From NCBI GenBank assembly GCA_964617875.1, contig CAZUAI010000011.1:1-64000 (forward strand): a stretch of DNA of 64,000 nt, in the 5' to 3' direction. The notes beneath the pieces were generated by a model. The model worked only from the letters and a program-made list of their open reading frames with translations, searched no databases and had not been told where the DNA came from. Position 1 is the first letter of the stretch. Each line of letters starts with the position of its first letter. This stretch comes from CAZMVY01 sp964617875. Its GTDB lineage: Bacteria > Planctomycetota > Phycisphaerae > UBA1845 > PWPN01. The position numbers and the translations under genes are program-made. Below are positions 44,198 to 52,353 of this stretch, one piece after another.

Positions 44198-45370
44198 ATG
44201 GCTCGTTCGATCGGTTTCACGTTCGTCCTGGGCGGTCTGGTGCTTGCGGCCGGGTGCGCCGCGCCGATGCGCGAACTGTCGAAGGCCGCCTACCTGGACA
44301 GGATGCAGGGGGCCTGGGTCGGACAGATGGTCGGCGTGGCCTACGGTGCCCCGACCGAGTTCAAGGTCTGCGGCGCCATCAACGAAGGGGACCTCCCGCA
44401 CTGGAAGCCCGACCGCATCGCCAACGCGATCCACCAGGACGACCTCTACGTCGAGATGACCTGGCTCATGTGCCTCGAGGACCACGGCCTCGACGTCACC
44501 TTCGAGCAGGCCGGCGAGGCCTTCGCCGGAACCGAGTACAAGCTCTGGCACGCCAACCGCGCCGGGCGCGACAACGTCCGCAAGGGCATCATGCCCCCCG
44601 CCAGCGGACACCCGAGCAACAACGCCCACGCGAACGACATCGACTACCAGATCGAGGCCGACGCCATCGGCATCATCTGCCCCGGACTCCCGCAGGAGGC
44701 CAACCGCCTCGGCAACATCTTCGGCCACATCATGAACTACGGCGACGGCGTCTACGGCGGGCTCTACATGCAGGGCATGTACTGCGCCGCCTACTTCGAG
44801 GGCCGCGACGCCGTCAAGGTCGTCGAGGCCGGCCTCGGCTGCATCCCCGCCGAGAGCCTCTACGCCCGCTGCATCCGCGACGTCCTCGCCGGATATCGGC
44901 AGAACCCGAAGGACTGGCGCGCGACCTGGAAGCTCATCGAAACGAAATACCAGGACGACCGCGACTGTGAGCCCGGAAAACCGTTCAACATCGACGCCCA
45001 CCTCAACGGCGCGTACGTCACGATGGGCCTCGTCTACGGCGGCGATGATTTCTGGAAGGTCTGCGAGATCGCGACCCGCTGCGGCCAGGACTCCGACTGC
45101 AACCCGTCCTCGGCCGCCGGCGTCTGGGGATGCATGCGCGGGCTGTCGAACATCCCGAAGGAGGCCTGCGCGGGCCTGGATGCGATCGCCGACACGAAGT
45201 TCTCGTACACCCGGTACAACTACCACGAACTGGTCGCCGTCTGCCGCAAGCTCAGCGAGAAGATCATTGAGCGGGCCGGCGGCAAGGTCGAGGCCGACCG
45301 CTATCTCATCCCCGCGCAGCCGCCGAAGCCGGCGCCGCTCGAGCAGTGGGAGAACCCGGCGCCGAAATGA
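44198..45370 (+). CDS. ADP-ribosylglycohydrolase-family lipoprotein
   Basis: 390 residues. The signal ends VLAAGC, a lipobox. The catalytic fold follows: GAWVGQMVGVAYGAPTEF, the first metal-binding motif HQDDLYVEMTWL, NDIDYQIEADAIGIICPG, and the second metal-binding motif CGQDSDCNPSSAAGVWG. The family removes ADP-ribose or ribosyl groups from proteins or small molecules using two Mg2+ ions. Export is unusual for the reversal of protein ADP-ribosylation and suggests a periplasmic substrate. An exported nucleoside hydrolase encoded at 2751-3746 would act on related bonds. Apparently transcribed alone. Confidence 0.88.
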   Translation: MARSIGFTFVLGGLVLAAGCAAPMRELSKAAYLDRMQGAWVGQMVGVAYGAPTEFKVCGAINEGDLPHWKPDRIANAIHQDDLYVEMTWLMCLEDHGLDVTFEQAGEAFAGTEYKLWHANRAGRDNVRKGIMPPASGHPSNNAHANDIDYQIEADAIGIICPGLPQEANRLGNIFGHIMNYGDGVYGGLYMQGMYCAAYFEGRDAVKVVEAGLGCIPAESLYARCIRDVLAGYRQNPKDWRATWKLIETKYQDDRDCEPGKPFNIDAHLNGAYVTMGLVYGGDDFWKVCEIATRCGQDSDCNPSSAAGVWGCMRGLSNIPKEACAGLDAIADTKFSYTRYNYHELVAVCRKLSEKIIERAGGKVEADRYLIPAQPPKPAPLEQWENPAPK

Positions 45371-45411
45371 CGGATGCCGTCGTCGGGACGCCGCCGGCGC
45401 CCGGTTCGCGC

Positions 45412-46119
45412 TCAGCGGAGCGGCACCGGGTCCGGCAGCGCGCCGAGCATCTCGGCGATGCGCGGGTCGGCGGGCGAACAACCATAGACCTGCCCGTAGA
45501 TCTCGCTCAGCCATCGTCCCATGAGAGGCCGCGGGATCGACGGGGTCGGTACGCCCACGTACACCAGCAGGTCCATCCCCGGCTGGAGTTCGGACAGGCG
45601 CGGCGGCAACCGGTAGGACAGCCCCGGGATCGGCCGGCAGCCGAGTCGATAGTAGAACTCGTGGCGTTCGCGCCGCTCGCGCGCGTCCGGCTCGCCCGGC
45701 GAGTCCGCCTCGACCTCCAGAAGAAGCGCCGCCCCCGGCCGGACCGCCGTGGCGACACGCACCGTCGCCCGGAAGAGGTCGCCCCCGATCCCCTGCCCGC
45801 GGTAGTGCCGGTCCACCGCCATGTACTCCAGGAAGCAGAACTCCGCCGCCAGGTACAGGCTGCTGAACCCCACGATCTCCCCGGCGCAGCGGGCTACGAT
45901 GAGCCGCTGGTCGGTCCGCCAGACCCAGTCGCGAAGGTCGGCCAGAGGGTCCTGCTCGCAGCGGGGAATGGAGTCCGTGTAGATCCTGCAAATCGCGTCC
46001 AGGTCTTCAATACACGGGTCCGATAATATCGAGATGGCAAGACGGCCATCCGGTTGAAGCGCGCACGGAGACTGCTGCCGTACACCCGGGTTCGGGGTGT
46101 ATGGCTCAGTGGCCAACAT
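45412..46119 (-). CDS. GNAT-family N-acetyltransferase
   Basis: 235 residues. The acetyl-CoA loop DRHYRGQGIGGDLF (about 103-116) follows strand LEYMAV, as in GNAT enzymes. N-terminal strand (LAISILSDPCIEDLDAICRI) and C-terminal YYRLGCRP are also typical. The first 25 residues are variable. AAGGAT lies nine bases before the ATG at 46117-46119. The substrate (amine, peptide or small molecule) cannot be inferred. Convergent with the ADP-ribosylglycohydrolase gene across 41 bp. The following 363 bp (46120-46482) shows lower GC and no gene. Confidence 0.85.
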   Translation of the reverse strand: MLATEPYTPNPGVRQQSPCALQPDGRLAISILSDPCIEDLDAICRIYTDSIPRCEQDPLADLRDWVWRTDQRLIVARCAGEIVGFSSLYLAAEFCFLEYMAVDRHYRGQGIGGDLFRATVRVATAVRPGAALLLEVEADSPGEPDARERRERHEFYYRLGCRPIPGLSYRLPPRLSELQPGMDLLVYVGVPTPSIPRPLMGRWLSEIYGQVYGCSPADPRIAEMLGALPDPVPLR

Positions 46120-46443
46120 CGAAGTGCCATCCTTATGTATTTGTCGCGACAGGAGTTATGATTCTTCTGGCGAAGGAAGAACTGTTCAGGGTCAGGGTCT
46201 GAGCCGTCTTCGTCACAAGACGAAAGCACATCACCAGTGCCCGCTTTCGGCTCCACAGATCGTCGCATGTCCGTGATTCCCTCAATACCACTACACCCAA
46301 GACCCGCCGCCCTGTCAAGGGGGCATGGCCGGCCCGCTACCCTTCCAGACACCCCCCGCGCCTGGCAGGTTTGCACAGGGGCCGAAACGCCCTTCGGCGG
46401 CGTTCGCCCCGTCACACCGCATACGGAATTCGCCTGTACGCGA

Positions 46444-46449
46444 TACAAT
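46444..46449 (+). promoter_or_regulatory. -10-like element TACAAT ahead of a broken gene
   Basis: CGATACAATTGG lies 33 bp before the GTG at 46483. The same hexamer precedes other genes in the window. No good -35. Confidence 0.35.
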
Positions 46450-46482
46450 TGGCCTTGGATGCGATTGACTGGAGGAGACGCA

Positions 46483-46984
46483 GTGAACGCGGCCAACGGT
46501 AGTCCCCGTTACGGCGTATCCCTGCGGCTTGCCGTCGCGGTTGTCGGGCTTCTTGCGGCGACGGCCTCCGCCGGGGTCATCGTCGTCGATAACGTCGATG
46601 CCGGCTGCGCCGACGGGCGCCGTCGTCATCGCCGACGCCGTCCGCTTCCGCTCGCTCTCGGCGGACTTTGATCTCGACGGCGACGTCGATCTGGACGACT
46701 TTGGCCACCTTCAGACGTACTACGTCACGCCCGACTACCTCGGGATCGGCTCGGACGCGGACTTCGTCCGCATGCCCATGATGCCGGGCACGGCGCAGCA
46801 GATCGCCGACCTCTTCCAGTGCATCCTGCCCGCGCGGAAGATGGTCAACGACATCTACGCGCAGGCCCAGGTCAAGCTCGCGCCGTACCCGTTCAATCTG
46901 AGCAAGTGCGGTTCTTGTTTCGCCGACAGCCTGAGCGCAGCGACCAGGTCCCCCGACCGAACCTCTCGCAGGTTCCGCATCTGA
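46483..46984 (+). pseudogene. Composite gene remnant: signal peptide, golvesin ends, dockerin loop, unrelated C-terminal piece
   Basis: A GTG start with GGAGGAG six bases upstream opens a signal peptide (VSLRLAVAVVGLLAATASAG) leading into GVIVVDNVDAG, the start of a golvesin-type domain. At about 46600 the coding frame shifts and jumps directly to TGAVVIADAVRF, the end of the same domain type: about 100 residues appear deleted. A dockerin-like loop DFDLDGDVDLDDF follows. At about 46712 the sequence switches to TPDYLGIGSDADFVRMPMMP ... LPARKMVNDIYAQAQVKLAP, unlike any dockerin tail and resembling an unrelated protein family. From about 46905 the plus strand is antisense to another fragment. 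Not expected to make a functional product. Confidence 0.6.
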
Positions 46985-47109
46985 ATCAAGGCCAGAAATG
47001 CCGCTTCTTGTTGTCCAAGCTCTCGTGCCACAATCGTTATTGTACTTTGTCGTACTCGCGTGACCAGCGAGTTGAGAGAAATATCGTAACCGGCCTCGAC
47101 CGCATGCAT
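46905..47109 (-). pseudogene. Truncated HTH-type regulator/antitoxin-like fragment
   Basis: On the minus strand, from an ATG at 47107-47109, the peptide MHAVEAGYDISLNSLVTRVR continues to ARELGQQEAAFLALIQMRNL and REVRSGDLVAALRLSAKQEP. The latter segment looks like a winged-helix recognition region of AbiEi-type antitoxins or related regulators. It ends abruptly where the composite gene on the other strand begins. AT-rich codons (AGT, ACA, ATA) differ from neighbours and suggest acquisition. A strong minus-strand promoter lies at 47449-47476, some 340 bp upstream. Confidence 0.4.
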
Positions 47110-47120
47110 ACCGCCACACG

Positions 47121-47258
47121 CTGCGGCACTGGGCCGCGTCCGCCATCCGCCACAAGGCGAAACAGCACGACCCGGCGCGGGTGTTTTGCAGGCTTGTGGG
47201 GAGACGGAAACGAAGCGGGGTTGGCAGGTCGAACGTTGTGGGGATGTGCCCCCGCTAG
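47121..47258 (+). pseudogene. Possible replication-protein-like or similar fragment
   Basis: Frame 47121-47258 reads LRHWAASAIRHKAKQHDPAR and VFCRLVGRRKRSGVGRSN before a stop, with no start. The W-A-A-x-A-I-R-x-K-A ... F-x-R-L-V pattern is reminiscent of helical segments near the end of phage or plasmid replication proteins, but this is weak. From 47259 to 47580 nothing coding is recognised apart from the promoter at 47449-47476. Confidence 0.25.
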
Positions 47259-47448
47259 TTGAGGGCCGGTTGCAGAAGTCACGATCAGGCTCCACCTCCG
47301 CGATCGATTCCCCGAACCGCCCGCGTGACGAACCGAATTCCCGATTCGATCCGGAAGGCGCGCCGTGGGGCGCTGCCGGAGTCCCGGAAGCGCAGCAGGC
47401 CCTGTCGGGGCCGTGCTGAGGTTTCAGAAGAACGCCGTGACAGTTGTG

Positions 47449-47476
47449 ATTATAACAAGTCGTGAAAGCGCTACAA
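47449..47476 (-). promoter_or_regulatory. Strong minus-strand promoter
   Basis: Read on the minus strand: TTGTAG (47471-47476), a 16-bp spacer, TATAAT (47449-47454) with TGT just upstream. It points into the gene-fragment region, so it may be a relic promoter or drive an unrecognised RNA. Confidence 0.45.
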
Positions 47477-47580
47477 GCGTGTCGGAAAGAATCCTCTTGC
47501 CCGATAAGCTTTCCCCGCGTGGGCGTGTCCGCGGCATGGGGGCCTGAGCCCCCCCGGCTACGAAAGGCGGCTCTGGCCGG

Positions 47581-47586
47581 TACAAT
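47581..47586 (+). promoter_or_regulatory. -10-like element TACAAT ahead of the duplicated hydrolase gene
   Basis: GGTACAATCG lies 42 bp before the ATG at 47629. No clear -35. Same element as at 6289, 13324, 44134 and 46444. Confidence 0.4.
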
Positions 47587-47628
47587 CGCCGCCGTCGCAG
47601 GGCCCCTTCGGGGCCCGGGGAGGTACAG

Positions 47629-50600
47629 ATGAAACGACCGGTCTTTCGACCACATCGGGTTCTGATCGCAGTGGCGGCATTCGCCCCGCCCGTCGCCCTT
47701 GCCGTGGCGGCGGCTCCCGCGGCGCCGGGCACCGACGTGCTGGTCCTGGAAAACGCGGCCTGTCGCCTTGAGGTGGAGAAGGCGCACGGCCGGCTGCTGC
47801 GGCTGCTGGACAAGGCCGGTGGTATCGATCTGAAATCGCCGGCGGACCTGGCGGAGAACTTCCGCCTGATCGTGCCGCTGCCGGACGACCCGCGGAACTT
47901 CGTCCACGGCAAGGACCAGAGCCTCTCCCGGACGGAGACGGCCGAAAACACCCTCGTGCTGCACTGGGACGGCCCGATGAAGGACGCCCACGGCAATGCG
48001 CACACGCTGGCCGCCACGATGCGGATCGAGTTCGACGGGCCCGCCGTCGTCTTTCGGTTCTCCGTCGTGAACGGGACCGGCCACACCGTGCGCGAGGTCT
48101 GGTATCCGGCGATCGGCGGCCTGCTCGGGTTCGGCCCTTCGGACTCGGGCGCGGGCGCCACGCTCAACCCGCCGCCCCACAACGCCCGGCGGTTCGCGCG
48201 GCCGTTCGGCGAATACCTGGTCGGCTACCCGACGCAGAACATGGCCTTCGTCGAGGTGGATCACCCGACGCTGCGCCGCGGCATGTACCTCGGGGCGCAC
48301 GAAACCCTCGCCCGCTTCAAGGCCTTTCACTTCCGCGAGCTGACGCAGGGCGACCGGGCCAACGTCGTCGCCGGCCTGATCCACTACCCGTACACGCCGG
48401 CCGGCGGGACATTTGAGGGCTCGCCGCTCGTCGTGCAGTTCCACGACGGCGACTGGATCGCGGGCGGCCGGGAGATCTACCGGCCGTGGTTCATCCGGCA
48501 GTTCGGCCTCATGACGCCCGAGAACGACTGGATCCGGCGGCACGGCTTCTACCAGATGATCATGATCATGCTGCCCGAGGGCAACGTGAACTACACCTGC
48601 CGCGAGATCCCGCAGATCGCCCGCGACGGCCTGAAGTACGGCCTCACCTCGCTGCAGATCGCCGGCTGGCAGTTCGGCGGACACGACAACGGCTACCCGT
48701 ACTACGAGCCGGACCCGCGCCTCGGCACGTGGGACGATCTCAGGGACGCGATCCGTCAGTGCCACGAGATGGGCGTGAAGATCTACTTCTTCGCGAATAT
48801 CCACGTGAACAACATGGACACCGAGTGGTACAAGACCGAACTGAAGGACTACAACTACGAGAGCCTCAGCGGGCACGTCTGCTGGATCGGCGGCTGGGGG
48901 ATGGGCACGCTCGGCTCGCGCATGGGCCTCACGACGCCCCTGATGGCCTTCGCCGATCCGTCGTTCCCCGGCATGGCCGACGGGCACATGAAGTACTTCC
49001 GCAAGCTCGCGGAGATCGGCGCCGACGGCGTCCACATCGACAAGAGCTTTCCGCAGCCGATCAACTTCAACCCGCGCGTCGTCCTGAGTCCGGACCAGGC
49101 CCCGTGGGAAGGCACCGTGCGGTTTGTCGATCGCATGAGCCGCGAGTGCCGCGCGATCCACCCCGACTTCCGCCTCTCGTTCGAGACGAACTACGACCGC
49201 ATGCTCGCCTACGGCGCTTCGACCTGGTGGGCGGGCAACATGTCGATCGCCCGGAAGGTCTTCCCCGAACTCGTCGAGACGGTGGGGCTCTACCAGCCCT
49301 ACGACTACATCGGCGTGAACGATGCCGTCCGCAACGGCTGGGCCGTCATGGTCGCCCCGTTCCACTTCAACCGCTCGATGGACTGCGAGCCCTGGCGCGG
49401 CCTGGCCGGCTACATCCGCGACGTCAAGAAGGTCCGCGACGCGCTGTCCGATTACGTCTTCACCGGCGAAATGCTGGACGCCGACGAGGCCGCGTTCGAA
49501 AGCCGGGACCGCCCCGCGGGCGTCGAACACGCCGCGTACCGCCACCGCAGGACCGGCCGGCGGGCGTGCATCCTCACCAACCGCGCCGCAACGCCCGCCT
49601 CGGTCACGTTCGCCGGCTTCGGCCAGGACCGCAACGGCCGCGTGCGGGTCTTCCGCCCGGCCCAGGAACCCGAATCGCTCGATCTGCCCGCGCCGATCAC
49701 GGTCGATCCCGAACGCATCGTCTTCGTGGTCGAGGACGAACCCCGGCGCAATCTCCGGCTGGAGAACGAATACTACCTCGTCGAAGCCTCGCCGGATCGC
49801 GGCCTCCTCACGCGGATCCGCGACAAGAGGGGCGGCCTCGAGCTGATCCGCGAGCCGCGCCTCGCCGACAACTTCCGCTTCACGCTGCCGCTCCGCGGCC
49901 AGGCCGCCTGGCAGGCGACGGAGGGGAATTACATCCTCGGCCGCGAGCAGCGTCTGACGTCGCACGCCCTGGCCAACGCGGCGCTGCGCCTGGCGTGGGA
50001 TGGGCCGCTGGTCAGTTCGACCGGCCGGCAGCACGACGTTTCGGCCGCAATGACGATCGAGCTGGCCGGCGAGGACATCCGGTTCTCGCTGACGATCCGG
50101 AACGGAACGGACCTCGAGATCGGCGAACTGTACTATCCGATCCTCGGCGGGACGCTCGGCCTGGGCGACACGCCGGATGCCCGCCGCAACACGGAACTCG
50201 TCGTCCCCGGCTCGCTCGACGTCCGCAGGGCGGGCATCTACCGCACGTTTGCCAATCAGTCGTGGCTGGGCGTGCACGGCCCCGAGCAGTTCTACTCGTA
50301 TCCCGACACGCTTTCGATGCCTTGGATGGAGCTGAACCACGCGGCGCTGAATCGTTCCGTCTACTTCGGCGCGCACGACCCCGTCGCGCGGTACAAGGTG
50401 ATCCACCTGGAGATGGCGCCCGGCATCGCGGGCGCGAGGCCCGATGGCAACTGGCCGCGCCCCGACGAACTACAGGGCCGCGCGGCGGGCGTGAAGATGT
50501 CCTTCGTTCACTTCGCCTACCAGCCGCCCGGGCAGGCGTTCGAGGCAGCGCCGGTCGTGCTGCGGTTCCACGATGGCGACTGGCACGGCGGGGCGAAGAT

Positions 50601-52341
50601 CTACGGCGACTGGCTCCGCTCGCAGGGCGACATGGACAAGCCGCGAGCCGACTGGCTCCATCGCACCCCGGTGTTCCAGCAGTGCGGGGCCGTACCGTTC
50701 AAGGATCTCCCGGCCTGGGCCCGTGCGGGCGCGGACGCCGGCGCAAGATGCCTTCTGCTGACGGACTGGAAGGCCGGCGGGCACGGCAACGGCATCCCCC
50801 GGTTTGAGCCGGAAGGCCGGTTCGGCACGCGGGAGGAACTCGCCGAGGCGATCCGCCGGTGCCATGACGCGGGCGTGAAGGTCATGCTCGTGGTCAACCT
50901 GCAGACCGCGACGCAGCTTGACGACCGCTATCGCACGGAACTCCATCGGTACGCGTGCGTGGACCGGTGGGGGCTTGTCTATTCGACGCCCGGCCCGCAC
51001 GTCGGCAGTCCCTTGACCGGCGGATTCGGAAGCGGCGAGCAGCGGGTGTGGCTGAATCCCGGGCATCCGGGGATGCGGAAGGTCCTGGCGGCATCGTTAC
51101 GGGAACTGGCCGCGCTCGGCGTTGACGGCGTTCACCTGCAGGAGTTCTTCGCCAGACCGCTGGATTTCAACCCGACCGTCGGCACGACGCCCGACCGCGC
51201 GAGCTGGGCCGGCGGGATCGAATGCATCCGCGAGATTGTGCGGGCCTGCCGTGAGGTCCGCCCTGAGTTCGCCGTCTCGACGGATGCCGTCTGGGACCGC
51301 GTCCTCGCCGTCACGCAGGTCGGCTCGGCCGAGGCCGGCGACTCCTGCCCACTCCGCACGGCAGCGGACCGCTGGCAACCGGCGTTCACCGTCTCCGATG
51401 AGGAATCCATCGGGCCTGTCACCAGCGCCCTGCGATACCGCGGGCGGATCCGAATCGCCCCGGCGAACGGCAAGCCGATGGGCGGCCCCGCGATGGCCCC
51501 GCTCGCCGGATACATCAAGGCGACGACGGCCGTCCGCGACGCCCTCGCCCGTACGCTGATCGATGGCGAATCCGCCCCGGCGGCGGACGTCCGCGTCGAT
51601 GACCCGATCGCCGCGAGCGTGTACCGCGACCCGGCGAGCGGGCTGCGCACGGCCGTGCTCGTCAACCCCCGCGCCGAGGCCGTGGAGGCGACGATTGCGG
51701 GGTTCGACAGGCCCAGCGACAGACCCGTTACCCTCTGGCTGGCGGCCGACGGGGCGAAGAGGGTCGCGTTCCCCGTTCGCGTGAAGATCCCCGCACGCCA
51801 GGCCGCGGTGATGACGGAGGAGGACGCCCTGGCCGCATTGTCCGCCATCCCGCGGTGGCAGGCGCCCGTTCGGGACGAGACGGTCGTCTTCGACCTCGCC
51901 TCGGCCGACAACCTGCAGGGCTGGACGCTCGGCGGCGCGGCGTTCGGCGTCAGCGCCTGTCCGCCGCTCTTCGCCCGGCCGACGCTGAATTCGCTGGCCC
52001 GCGCGGGCGAGACGGCGACCGGGTCGGCCTTGTCGCCGGCGTTCACGGTCGAGCCGCGTTTCGAGCGTATGGAGATCCTCTATCACGGCGGGAACAGCCG
52101 GCGCCTGGGCGGCAAGGAGACTCTCGCCATCCGCCTCCTCGACGCCCGGAGCGGAGCGGTTCTTGAGGAGGTCCTTCCGCCCGGCACGCACGAGCTGACG
52201 ACCCGGCGTATCGGGCTGGACAAGCTCCGCGGCCGGGCGGTCCGTGTGGAGATCGTGGACGACAACACCGACGCCGGCTACGCCTGGATCGGGCTGCGCA
52301 GGCTTTCCCTGGTCGGCGCGTTGCGTCCGGCGAACGAGTAG
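47629..52341 (+). CDS. 1570-residue exported glycoside hydrolase-like protein, internally duplicated (DUF6259-like)
   Basis: Signal peptide (cleavage near AVAAA), then two homologous halves of about 700 residues. Each has an N-terminal beta-sandwich (copy 1 LENAACRLEVEKAHGRLLRL, copy 2 LENEYYLVEASPDRGLLTRI), a TIM barrel and a small C-terminal beta domain; a final beta domain (about 1420-1570) closes the protein. The layout matches DUF6259/GH-like proteins. Copy 1 has barrel-end acids in GVHIDKS (Asp471) and SFETNYD (Glu519). Copy 2 has GVHLQEF (Gln1171) and VSTDAVWD (Asp1219) at positions exactly 700 residues later, so its active site is changed. GGGGAGG precedes the ATG. Substrate unknown, likely a plant or algal polysaccharide. 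Convergent with the ParA-fusion gene (12-bp gap). Confidence 0.85.
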   Translation: MKRPVFRPHRVLIAVAAFAPPVALAVAAAPAAPGTDVLVLENAACRLEVEKAHGRLLRLLDKAGGIDLKSPADLAENFRLIVPLPDDPRNFVHGKDQSLSRTETAENTLVLHWDGPMKDAHGNAHTLAATMRIEFDGPAVVFRFSVVNGTGHTVREVWYPAIGGLLGFGPSDSGAGATLNPPPHNARRFARPFGEYLVGYPTQNMAFVEVDHPTLRRGMYLGAHETLARFKAFHFRELTQGDRANVVAGLIHYPYTPAGGTFEGSPLVVQFHDGDWIAGGREIYRPWFIRQFGLMTPENDWIRRHGFYQMIMIMLPEGNVNYTCREIPQIARDGLKYGLTSLQIAGWQFGGHDNGYPYYEPDPRLGTWDDLRDAIRQCHEMGVKIYFFANIHVNNMDTEWYKTELKDYNYESLSGHVCWIGGWGMGTLGSRMGLTTPLMAFADPSFPGMADGHMKYFRKLAEIGADGVHIDKSFPQPINFNPRVVLSPDQAPWEGTVRFVDRMSRECRAIHPDFRLSFETNYDRMLAYGASTWWAGNMSIARKVFPELVETVGLYQPYDYIGVNDAVRNGWAVMVAPFHFNRSMDCEPWRGLAGYIRDVKKVRDALSDYVFTGEMLDADEAAFESRDRPAGVEHAAYRHRRTGRRACILTNRAATPASVTFAGFGQDRNGRVRVFRPAQEPESLDLPAPITVDPERIVFVVEDEPRRNLRLENEYYLVEASPDRGLLTRIRDKRGGLELIREPRLADNFRFTLPLRGQAAWQATEGNYILGREQRLTSHALANAALRLAWDGPLVSSTGRQHDVSAAMTIELAGEDIRFSLTIRNGTDLEIGELYYPILGGTLGLGDTPDARRNTELVVPGSLDVRRAGIYRTFANQSWLGVHGPEQFYSYPDTLSMPWMELNHAALNRSVYFGAHDPVARYKVIHLEMAPGIAGARPDGNWPRPDELQGRAAGVKMSFVHFAYQPPGQAFEAAPVVLRFHDGDWHGGAKIYGDWLRSQGDMDKPRADWLHRTPVFQQCGAVPFKDLPAWARAGADAGARCLLLTDWKAGGHGNGIPRFEPEGRFGTREELAEAIRRCHDAGVKVMLVVNLQTATQLDDRYRTELHRYACVDRWGLVYSTPGPHVGSPLTGGFGSGEQRVWLNPGHPGMRKVLAASLRELAALGVDGVHLQEFFARPLDFNPTVGTTPDRASWAGGIECIREIVRACREVRPEFAVSTDAVWDRVLAVTQVGSAEAGDSCPLRTAADRWQPAFTVSDEESIGPVTSALRYRGRIRIAPANGKPMGGPAMAPLAGYIKATTAVRDALARTLIDGESAPAADVRVDDPIAASVYRDPASGLRTAVLVNPRAEAVEATIAGFDRPSDRPVTLWLAADGAKRVAFPVRVKIPARQAAVMTEEDALAALSAIPRWQAPVRDETVVFDLASADNLQGWTLGGAAFGVSACPPLFARPTLNSLARAGETATGSALSPAFTVEPRFERMEILYHGGNSRRLGGKETLAIRLLDARSGAVLEEVLPPGTHELTTRRIGLDKLRGRAVRVEIVDDNTDAGYAWIGLRRLSLVGALRPANE

Positions 52342-52353
52342 TGTCGTCCCGGG

